Source: Strix aluco (taxonomy: Eukaryota; Chordata; Aves; Strigiformes; Strigidae). Taken from it: 64,000 nucleotides of DNA. Made by a program: the position numbers and the translations under genes. This document shows, in pieces, positions 57,901 to 64,000 of this stretch. The stretch is taken from assembly GCF_031877795.1 (NCBI RefSeq), contig NC_133954.1:6787256-6851255 (forward strand), in the 5' to 3' direction. Position 1 is the first letter of the stretch. Each line of letters begins with the position of its first letter. Below the pieces are notes generated by a model. That model was not told the DNA's origin, searched no databases, and saw only the letters and a list, made by a program, of their open reading frames with translations.

Positions 57901-60447
57901 ACCAGCCCATCTCATTCCGCGATGGGGCCAACCCTGGCTTCCATGAGGCTGTCGGGGATGTCATGGCCTTGTCCGTCTCTACCCCCAAACACCTGCACAG
58001 CATCAATCTGCTGGACCAAGTCACAGACAACAAAGGTGAGCGGGCAGGGGAGCGCCACACAGCAGAGGTGGGGGCGTTCTGGGGGCAGCTGGAAATGTTG
58101 GTCAGGATGGGGTGGGCAGGGAGGAAGGGGTCAGGGACATGCACGGTGGACTTGCATGCACGGAGGGGACAGGACCTGGTGGGGACACCCTGCTCTTGGG
58201 CAGAATGACCCATACAGGGTGGAGATGCGGTTACAGCACTGCCTTGCTCACACCTTCCCACCCTGGGCAGAAAGTGACATTAACTACCTGATGAGCATTG
58301 CCCTGGACAAAATCGCCTTCCTGCCCTTCGGGTACCTCATGGACCAGTGGCGCTGGAAGGTGTTTGATGGGCGGATCAAGGAGGATGAGTACAACCAGCA
58401 GTGGTGGAACCTCAGGTGTGCTTGAATTCAGACCCCTCTTTGGTGCAAGGGCCATCATCCCGCTGGGTATTTCCTCCCTGTGGTCCACTTGGCTGCAATG
58501 GGACATGATGGGATACATAACCCCTCACACTGTCCTCACACCCCGCTGTGTCCCCTCCCGGCTTGCCTCACCTTCTCTTCCCCATGTTGGGCTAACTCTC
58601 CCTCTCTGGCCCAGGATGAAGTACCAGGGCTTGTGCCCACCAGCACCAAGGTCTGAAGATGACTTTGACCCTGGGGCAAAGTTTCATATCCCTGCCAACG
58701 TTCCCTACATCAGGTGAGCAAGCAGGGCTGGAGCAGGAGGGACACCACTCGCACACAGAAGCAGGATCTCCAGTTGTTCAGATGCCAGTGATGGCACCTT
58801 ATTTCATGGCTGGTGACATACTTGGTGGTACCACCCTGAGGGTGCTGGGCAGCTCCAGGGACCCTGACAAAGCCTCGGAGAGGAAGGCTGGATTTCAGGG
58901 AATTTCTCCCTATCTGAGGAGGATGGGCTTATCTACTCAGGCAGCCATAAAACACGTCAAAGGAGAAATAGCATCAAAGAGCTCCAAAGCCAGTGATGCT
59001 CCTCCAGACTGGGAGGGTGCAACCAGGGGATGAGGGGGGCCACATCCTCTCTTGCCCAGCTACTAGCAGGGCCCATTCTCATGTCCTCACCCCTCTCCAC
59101 CACCCCCCAGGTACTTTGTCAGCTTCGTGATCCAGTTCCAGTTCCACCAGGCGCTCTGCGTGGCAGCCAACCACACGGGTCCCCTGCACACGTGTGACAT
59201 CTACCAGTCCAAAGAGGCTGGGAGGATCTTGGGGTAGGTGCGTGGGCAGGGCAGAGCCAAGACATTTATGTCCCCAAATACCTCAAAGCCAACCCAGCAA
59301 GACCAGAGGCAACGCGGCCCCTGGTCATCCATCCCCTCCCTGCCCCAGCATGGGGTGCTCTAGGGGGGGACCGCGGGCAGGGGCACCTCGGGCTGGGTGC
59401 TGGGGCTGTGATTGCAAAAGCAGCCACTAGATGGTAGCTGGGACCCTGGCAGGTGGAAGGCTCCCTCCCTCCTCTTCCTCCTCCGAAGCCCCCTGTTCCT
59501 TAGGGAAAACAGCCCCCTTGCTTCAAGACAAGCACCTGCAAAATTAACCCTTTCACCCAAGAACTGCTCTGCATCAGTCTGGATTCACTGGAGGGCTTTA
59601 ATCCATGTAAACCCCCTCTTTCCCCCAAACAAAACCTCCTTCCCTGTGCTCTGGGCTGGCAGCCCTGTGGTGCTGGGGGCACAGACTGTACCCAGAGCTG
59701 CTAATACCAAAAGCCCCAAGTCCTGGGGAAAAGGGAAGGGCTGGTGGCCAAGAAGGTGATAGGGAACCCACTGGAGCTGATTTCTCCTGCCACAGGGAGG
59801 CCCTGAAGCTGGGTTTCAGCAAGCCGTGGCCCGAAGCCATGGAGCTCATCACAAAACAGCCCAACATGTCAGCTGATGCCCTGATGAGCTACTTTGAGCC
59901 GCTCATGACATGGCTGGTGAAGGAGAATGAGAAGAACGGGGAGGTCCTGGGCTGGCCTGAGTACAGCTGGACTCCTTACACAGGTATGCAGGGCTCGGCC
60001 AAGCACAACAGGTCCATGATGGGGCAGATCTCAGCCCTCACCAGGGCCAGGATGGGGCACATGTAGAAGATGGAGCTGTCTTGGTGCCCCTTAGCCAGCC
60101 AAAAAAACACAGGGTGTTTGGATGCTTCTCTTTGATTTCCCATGGAGCTGAATCTAAAGGGGACAGGGCATCCAAGAGACCAGCAAAGGGAGAGCTGGTG
60201 GCCCAACACACCTCAGCACCAACCATGTCCCTCATTTCTCCATTTTGCAGCCACTCCAGCCCAAGCTGGCTCCGACCGAACTGATTTCCTGGGCATGTCC
60301 CTGGCTCACAATCAAGCCACAGCAGGCGGCTGGGTCCTACTCGCCCTGGCACTCCTCTTCCTGATCACAACCATCTTCTTGGGCATCAAGTTCTTCTCAA
60401 CCAGGAGAAAGGCCTTTAAATCCAGCTCAGAAATGGAACTGAAATAA
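42709..60447 (+). CDS. ACE: Somatic angiotensin-converting enzyme, two-domain
   Basis: A type I membrane zinc dipeptidyl carboxypeptidase (peptidase family M2) that converts angiotensin I to II and degrades bradykinin on endothelial surfaces. 25 coding exons (listed individually) sum to 3843 nt and 1280 residues with a single open frame and GT-AG introns; human somatic ACE is 1306. Signal peptide about residues 1-17 ([12 protein letters not shown]). N-domain zinc motif HEMGH at 375-379 with third ligand E403; C-domain HEMGH at 973-977 with E1001. Substrate and chloride residues are kept in both halves: K503, H505, Y512, R514, Y515 and K1101, H1103, Y1110, R1112, Y1113. Membrane helix about 1242-1264, then a 16-residue tail. 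No premature stop or frameshift. Both halves look active. Confidence 0.98.
42919..46398 (+). other. ACE intron 1, no gene
   Basis: A 3.5 kb GC-rich intron. The ORFs at 43529-44326 and 44379-45038 are long but overlap other frames and resemble nothing known. Regulatory elements may lie here but none is identifiable. Confidence 0.7.
46399..46566 (+). CDS. ACE: ACE exon 2
   Basis: 168 nt, phase 0, residues 71-126 ([20 protein letters not shown] onward), N-domain lid helices. Acceptor accatgcag, donor gagaag|gtaggc. Counterpart of exon 14 in the C-domain half. Confidence 0.96.
46567..47960 (+). other. ACE intron 2, no gene
   Basis: A 1.4 kb intron. A T-rich acceptor tract precedes exon 3. Nothing else recognised. 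Confidence 0.7.
47961..48048 (+). CDS. ACE: ACE exon 3
   Basis: 88 nt, residues 127-155 ([20 protein letters not shown] and following). It contains the first cysteines of the N-domain disulfide ([10 protein letters not shown]). Same length as exon 15. Confidence 0.96.
48291..48434 (+). CDS. ACE: ACE exon 4
   Basis: 144 nt, residues 156-203, with the [20 protein letters not shown] segment of the N-domain. Same length and phase as exon 16. Confidence 0.96.
48681..48872 (+). CDS. ACE: ACE exon 5
   Basis: 192 nt, residues 204-267, including [19 protein letters not shown] and the [10 protein letters not shown] motif common to M2 peptidases. Same length as exon 17. Confidence 0.97.
49029..49126 (+). 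CDS. ACE: ACE exon 6
   Basis: 98 nt, residues 268-300 ([19 protein letters not shown] onward). Same length as exon 18. Confidence 0.96.
49650..49822 (+). CDS. ACE: ACE exon 7
   Basis: 173 nt, residues 301-357, with [20 protein letters not shown], the segment just before the zinc site. Same length as exon 19, where 21 codons in a row encode a nearly identical stretch. Confidence 0.97.
50116..50339 (+). CDS. ACE: ACE exon 8: N-domain zinc site
   Basis: 224 nt, residues 358-432. It holds [18 protein letters not shown]: zinc ligands H375 and H379, catalytic E376, and the third ligand E403 in [10 protein letters not shown]. Same length as exon 20. Confidence 0.97.
50460..50668 (+). repeat. 40-bp direct repeat flanking a CR1 element
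   Basis: Copies at 50460-50499 and 50629-50668, both starting atgcacaactc and containing ttcttggctccatg and catgtagg, with about four differences. The CR1 fragment lies between them. Confidence 0.85.
50496..50603 (+). mobile_element. CR1 LINE 3' end in ACE intron 8
   Basis: Matches the end of the CR1 copy at 14041 (ggtggagttgagaatggtca, gaggttaatggttggactag) and finishes with the CR1-type octamer repeat attctgtgattctgtg. Heavily 5'-truncated. Confidence 0.9.
51864..52008 (+). CDS. ACE: ACE exon 9
   Basis: 145 nt, residues 433-480 ([20 protein letters not shown] onward, then [20 protein letters not shown]). Acceptor tttcatgcag, donor ctgag|gtagag. Same length as exon 21. Confidence 0.96.
52128..52249 (+). 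repeat. (GATG)n microsatellite
   Basis: Pure GATG units at about 52176-52220, flanked by degenerate GGTA/GGAA variants, in ACE intron 9. Confidence 0.9.
52368..52466 (+). CDS. ACE: ACE exon 10: N-domain substrate and chloride residues
   Basis: 99 nt, residues 481-513. [20 protein letters not shown] leads to K503, H505 and Y512 ([13 protein letters not shown]), which hold the substrate carboxylate in M2 enzymes. Same length as exon 22. Confidence 0.96.
52701..52823 (+). CDS. ACE: ACE exon 11
   Basis: 123 nt, residues 514-554, starting with R514 (chloride II ligand by family analogy) and Y515, then [20 protein letters not shown]. Same length as exon 23. Donor ctcag|gtgggg. Confidence 0.96.
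52824..53897 (+). other. ACE intron 11, dominated by a GGAA array
   Basis: A 1.07 kb intron. About 620 bases are tetranucleotide repeat (listed separately) and a short GATG run lies at 53546-53571. The long ORFs of alternating Lys-Glu-Gly-Arg (or Ser-Phe-Leu-Pro on minus) are translations of the repeat. Confidence 0.9.
52890..53514 (+). repeat. Long (GGAA)n polypurine microsatellite
   Basis: About 620 bases of GGAA units. The two ends (52890-53048 and 53340-53514) are almost pure; the middle (53049-53339) is interrupted by GGGA, GGAG and GGGG variants in regular GGAAGGAAGGGA patterns. The strand is entirely purine, so the other strand is entirely pyrimidine. Confidence 0.98.
53898..54109 (+). 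CDS. ACE: ACE exon 12: end of N-domain and interdomain start
   Basis: 212 nt, residues 555-625 ([20 protein letters not shown] onward, [20 protein letters not shown]). Acceptor cctttgcag, donor attg|gtaagg. Homologous to exon 24 but longer by 24 nt. Confidence 0.96.
54110..54643 (+). other. ACE intron 12, no testis-type exon seen
   Basis: In mammals this intron holds the promoter and first exon of germinal ACE. Here its 534 bases show no ATG-led signal peptide with a Ser/Thr-rich stretch that would splice in phase 1 to exon 13. Confidence 0.6.
54644..54780 (+). CDS. ACE: ACE exon 13: interdomain linker and C-domain start
   Basis: 137 nt, residues 626-671 ([20 protein letters not shown] onward). 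It corresponds to the start of the second catalytic half; compare AYNSTAELV in exon 1. Donor gtcatg|gtatgg. Confidence 0.96.
55076..55234 (+). CDS. ACE: ACE exon 14
   Basis: 159 nt, phase 0, residues 672-724 ([20 protein letters not shown] onward). Counterpart of exon 2. Confidence 0.96.
55635..55722 (+). CDS. ACE: ACE exon 15
   Basis: 88 nt, residues 725-753 ([20 protein letters not shown] onward). Same length as exon 3. Confidence 0.96.
55925..56068 (+). CDS. ACE: ACE exon 16
   Basis: 144 nt, residues 754-801 ([20 protein letters not shown] onward). Same length as exon 4. Confidence 0.97.
56299..56490 (+). CDS. ACE: ACE exon 17
   Basis: 192 nt, residues 802-865, including [20 protein letters not shown] and PAHLLG. 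Same length as exon 5. Confidence 0.97.
56806..56903 (+). CDS. ACE: ACE exon 18
   Basis: 98 nt, residues 866-898 ([20 protein letters not shown] onward). Same length as exon 6. Confidence 0.97.
57188..57360 (+). CDS. ACE: ACE exon 19
   Basis: 173 nt, residues 899-955 ([20 protein letters not shown], then [20 protein letters not shown]). Same length as exon 7. Donor ttcag|gtgccc. Confidence 0.97.
57812..58035 (+). CDS. ACE: ACE exon 20: C-domain zinc site
   Basis: 224 nt, residues 956-1030. [18 protein letters not shown] gives zinc ligands H973 and H977 with catalytic E974; E1001 in [10 protein letters not shown] is the third ligand. Same length as exon 8. Confidence 0.97.
58271..58415 (+). 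CDS. ACE: ACE exon 21
   Basis: 145 nt, residues 1031-1078 ([20 protein letters not shown] onward). The [10 protein letters not shown] segment follows the DQ motif. Same length as exon 9. Confidence 0.97.
58615..58713 (+). CDS. ACE: ACE exon 22: C-domain substrate residues
   Basis: 99 nt, residues 1079-1111 ([20 protein letters not shown] onward), with K1101, H1103 and Y1110. Same length as exon 10. Confidence 0.97.
59111..59233 (+). CDS. ACE: ACE exon 23
   Basis: 123 nt, residues 1112-1152. It starts with R1112 (chloride ligand by analogy) and Y1113, then [20 protein letters not shown]. The phase to exon 24 requires the donor ggg|gtaggt at 59234. A second GT four bases on (tag|gtgcgt) would read into TAG. 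Same length as exon 11. Confidence 0.96.
59796..59983 (+). CDS. ACE: ACE exon 24
   Basis: 188 nt, residues 1153-1215 ([20 protein letters not shown] onward, [12 protein letters not shown]), the end of the C-domain. Acceptor ctgccacag, donor acacag|gtatgc. Confidence 0.96.
60251..60447 (+). CDS. ACE: ACE exon 25: stalk, membrane helix and tail
   Basis: 197 nt including the TAA stop, residues 1216-1280. The stalk [16 protein letters not shown] aligns with the mammalian shedding region, so R1225-T1226 is a plausible cleavage site (inference). The helix [20 protein letters not shown] is followed by basic residues (STRRK), the usual inside-positive arrangement, and a short cytosolic tail. Confidence 0.96.
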
Positions 60448-60895
60448 GGCAGCCATCAGCAGGGGAGCACGGACAGGGTGCAAGCATGGGAGTTTGGCCA
60501 GGCTGGCAGCTATGCCATGGGCACATTTGCCAACAAAGCCATGGGTTTCCACAGCCCAAGACTCCTCTCTCCAATCAGGTCAGACGTTTTTTACCACTAT
60601 GCAAGAGCCAAAGCAGAAAAGAGCTATTTATTTGTCAACGTCTGCATCAGGGGAAAGAGAAATTCAGGCACCGGCAGGCATGGAGCTGTCACAAGCTGCC
60701 CCTGCGCCCAGAGCTGGGAACTGGTTCAGCCTGGACACCCACCAGTCATCTCTGACCTGTGGGCAAATCCACAGAGACTTCAAGGGACAGAGGGCAGTTT
60801 GGGGAGGGACGGAGCACGTTCCCAATCCTGGTTTTCCTGCTGCCAAGCTGTTTGCTTGCATGGATGAAAAATAAACCCATGTCTTGTCACCCTCA
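60448..60895 (+). other. ACE: ACE 3' untranslated region
   Basis: About 450 bases from the stop to just past the AATAAA at 60870. Short ORFs here are not coding. Confidence 0.7.
60870..60875 (+). terminator. Polyadenylation signal AATAAA for ACE
   Basis: Canonical hexamer in gatgaaaaataaaccc, followed by a T/G-rich catgtcttgtcaccc stretch. A second AATAAA lies at 61429-61434 and may serve as a distal site. Confidence 0.75.
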
Positions 60896-62139
60896 GAGCA
60901 GCAGCTCGACTCCTTTTTGCAGGTGATCTGGGAGCAAACTGGGACAGAGCTCTCAAGCAGGAGAGCTGCCACCCCAACCCTGTGCAAATATAAATCCCTG
61001 GGGACCAGCTTGGCTTTGGGGTGATGCACCTGCAGCACCCAACCTCCCCCATTCCCATCATGAAAGTTCAGCATCCCCTTGCAGCATCCCCATCCTCCTC
61101 TAAACTGTGGCTCCCATCTCAGCTGACAGCTCATGGGTTCACCGTGGAGCACGTGCCTAAGGGAGGGGTTGAACTGGGGCCAGAAATCCCCAAAGACCAG
61201 GACTGAACCGTTTAAAGGGAGGGAAGGGTGGTGTCACCAAGCCCAGGCTGGGACAGGGCTGGAGCTCGAGACTGCTGCGACTCCAGCACGGGGATGACAT
61301 GCATTTACGTAAGAGCTGGGAGGGCTCCGAGGTCAGTGATCACCTCCCGCCCTCCAGCTCCTGATTATCTTGGGATCAGCCGTGCTTGAGGCTTTTTTTC
61401 CCCTCCCTGTCTTTCTTCTCCTTCTGTAAATAAAACTTCATATTTGTTCTGCAGTGATTAGGTGCAAAACTAATCCCAGCCTGGGGATTATTGCAGCCTT
61501 AAAGAGCTGGGATCTGCTGCAGCCCGGAGCAGCAGGGGAAATGAGGGGATCTGGGATGATCCACCCGTCCCCCTCCCATCTGATGGCCTCTGCCCTCGAT
61601 CATGTCTTACATGTGGAAACTGAGGCCCGGGAAAGGCTCATTACACCCGGGAGAGGAGCAGAAGGCAGGTGTCTGCCCACCCACGCTCGGGTTTTTGTTT
61701 GCTTTCAATCCTCCTCCGAGCACAGCACGCCCACAGGGAGGTGAAACCCCGACTGCTCATGTTCCTTCTGCAATCCCCAAACCCGGGGAGCAGCTACCCC
61801 AGACGCCTGCGCTCACCCCGTGTCCTTCCCACGGCCGCATCCTGATGCATCTGCTTTATATCCCAGCACACCAGGCACCCTCCTCTCCCCCCTTCCCGGC
61901 AGCACGATGCTCGCGGAGCAGAGACCTGGCACGGTGAGAGCTGGGTTGGAAGCCAAGTGTATTTTCAGCCTGGGAAAGCAGGCTGGTGCAGGTGTGCTCC
62001 ATCCAGCTCAGCTCCTCACTGGTAATTTTGAACCCCCTGGCTCCTTTCTGCCCCCTTAGTGGAGGGAAATAAGGCTCCAGGATCATCAAGATCCTACAGG
62101 TTTCATCAAAATTGCTTTCTGAAGGAAAAAGTTAAAAAA

Positions 62140-62210
62140 GAAAGTGAGAGGGGAAAAAAAGAGGGGAAAAAAAAAGGAAGAAAAGAGAAAAAAAAAGGAG
62201 AAAAAAAATG
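62140..62210 (+). repeat. A/G-rich low-complexity tract
   Basis: Purine-only stretch of A runs separated by GG or GAGG groups. Confidence 0.85.
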
Positions 62211-63681
62211 AGCCACACTAAACATACTCACTCAGGGACTGCAACGCAAGCTCAGCCCTAATTAGACATCAGAGAATCCACATAGGAGCTGACTCTGTCC
62301 TGGAATGGACACTGGACACAGCTACAAGGGTGGGTGATGGGTGCACTGAGCTGTGGCCTCCTGCTCAGAGACAGACAACCCCAGGCCACAGTCCACCCAG
62401 AAGGCAGGGGTGGACACCAGGTTACCTTCAACCCAGGTTCAAGGTCCACCCAGGAGATGGGGGTGGGCACAAGGTCCAGCCTGGATGGGGGTTCAAGAGC
62501 TTAAATGGAGCTGCTGGGCCATGGTGGGGGGCCAGGTGAAGGTTTCAGGGCAGTGAAGGGCTGTGCGTGGGCAGCGACGTTTTACAAGATACCTTTAAAC
62601 CGAGGATGATTTCCCTTCCCTGTTGCGATACATCTGGAGAGATTTTGCTGCCTTCTGGCTCCTGCATCATGCTTTCTGCTGAAATTAGGAGGCTTAGCGA
62701 AATTACTCCCTAAGGAGAAGGAAAAAAAAAAAAAACCAAAACAAAACAAAAAACAGCAAACGTAAAAGCAGAAAAAAGGAAACAATTCCCCCTCAATTCA
62801 CATAACTCCTTGACGGGGAGCTCAGGAAGCAGCGGGTACCCCGGGCTTGCAAGGGGCTGCCCTGCACCACCCTGCCTGTGCACGAGGCTCCCGGGGAGGA
62901 GATTTGCTTTAAAATCACATGAATTCAAAGTAAGAAACACCCTGGATTCCCTTCGCTGGCTCAGGGACCCTTTGGGCACCACAGAAACTCATTTTCCATT
63001 TTTTTTAGGTTCGTTATCCGCCACAGAAAGGTGGTTGGGGGGGTTCCCACACCCTGCGGCCCCTCGGTGCTGGCGGGGGCCCAGCCAAGCCAGGTCTATT
63101 CTTAGCCGGCGGGTGGCCGGGCAGGAGCAGGCAGGGTGCACAGGGCTGCGTTCCTCACATTCCCCTTCCCCGGGGACAAGGAGCGCCTGGAAATACGCAG
63201 CCACAGGCTTGGCAGCAGCCAGGGGCCGTCAGCGGGGGCCACCCCGGGTGGGGGAGATGGGGGGAGGCAGCGTGGGGGTTCCTGGGGGACAGAAGTGTCG
63301 CAGGGATGAGGTGAGCAGTGGTAGGGACCAGGGACTCCCCATCCCTGCCAGCTCCCTGCCCGTGGCTTCAGCCCCTGCCAGCCCTGGCCAGCACCATCCT
63401 TCCCTCCCTGCTGCTTGAGCAAGGCTGAGGGGAGTAAAGGTGAATTTGGGGGTGAGGGGCAAGTGGGCGACCCCAAAGTTGTCATCCCCCCACCCAAGCT
63501 CAGACTCCTCCCCAGCCCCGTGGCTTATCTAGAATTCCCTACCAAGGGGGCCAGGGGCCAGGTCCAACCCAAATGACACCCCCCCCCTTCTGACGTCCCC
63601 TCCATCCTCCACCAAGCACCAGGCACCCGGGTAGTGCCACCCCCACCAGGGGATGCCCCCAGAGGTGCGAGCTGGGCTGAT

Positions 63682-63720
63682 CCCCCCCCCCCCCCCAGCC
63701 CCACAACTCCCCCCCCCCCC
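63682..63720 (+). repeat. Two poly-C runs
   Basis: About 15 C at 63682-63696 and 12 C at 63709-63720. The opposite strand is a G-quadruplex candidate. Confidence 0.8.
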
Positions 63721-64000
63721 AGCGTGGGCAGCATCCCCCTGTCCCACTTCTTTGGGGTGCCTCACCAGCAGGACCCCAAAGCAGGCTCTGCCCATATCCC
63801 CATGCTGGTGGGGACAGCCCCCACCCCTCGGGGCTCCCCATCGAGCTGACACCGTCCCTGCCGAGGCCTCGCAGGTGGCAGGGAGAGAATTTCAGCAGAC
63901 TGACAGCGCTGCAGCCCTGAACAACGGGGGAGCGTGTGGCCAAGCCCTCGGCCCTCAGCTCCTCTCCCCCCATGCCCAGGAGGTTTCCAGCCCCGCTGCA

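Larger units (their letters stand above)
60896..64000. other. Downstream intergenic region, no supported gene
   Basis: Contains an additional AATAAA (61429), a purine tract at 62140-62210, an A-run near 62722-62735, and C runs at 63682-63696 and 63709-63720. The GC-rich part from 63000 has ORFs on both strands without family resemblance. In mammals KCNH6 lies downstream of ACE; none of its conserved channel motifs is visible here. Confidence 0.6.

Noticed and set aside
60896-64000. Possible first exon of KCNH6, the expected neighbour of ACE
   Set aside because: No PAS-domain or channel motif could be found in any frame; the gene is probably beyond the window.

Overview
The window is vertebrate nuclear DNA, almost certainly from a bird. 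The evidence is multi-exon genes with GT-AG introns, avian-type CR1 LINE 3' ends, and a retroviral solo LTR of a kind common in Neoaves. The gene order TANC2 - CYB561 - ACE matches the one I know from other amniotes. I identified genes by recalled family motifs and by whether reading frames close across splice sites; no search was run.

Layout. (1) 475-24101, plus strand: the last ten coding exons of TANC2, a postsynaptic scaffold. They encode 1046 residues: part of the ankyrin array, TPR repeats, a long Ser/Pro/Gln-rich tail and a C-terminal ESNV PDZ ligand. A roughly 6 kb 3' UTR runs to a polyadenylation signal at 30135. The introns hold a solo LTR (11232-11782), a CR1 fragment 21 bases from a splice donor (14041-14428) and an older CR1 fragment. 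(2) 30755-33420, minus strand: all coding exons of CYB561, the transmembrane ascorbate-dependent cytochrome b561 (253 residues), convergent with TANC2. (3) About 33420-42560: GC-rich then mixed intergenic DNA with a 20-bp minisatellite and short repeats, and no gene I can support. (4) 42709-60447, plus strand: a complete two-domain somatic ACE (angiotensin-converting enzyme) in 25 exons, 1280 residues, with both zinc sites intact. Its promoter has a TATA-like box and its polyadenylation signal is at 60870. (5) 60900-64000: intergenic DNA with low-complexity runs.

The three genes form no operon or shared pathway. ACE and CYB561 both bear on peptide hormone biology: ACE trims circulating peptides, and CYB561 supplies reducing equivalents to secretory vesicles for peptide amidation and catecholamine synthesis. 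Their adjacency is inherited synteny. I found no prokaryotic features, CRISPR or RNA genes, and no clearly novel system. The most notable items are the mirrored exon structure of ACE, a roughly 620-bp GGAA array in ACE intron 11, a 104-bp tandem duplication in the TANC2 3' UTR, an overlapping splice donor in ACE exon 23 that would create a stop, and an unidentified short ORF at the left edge.
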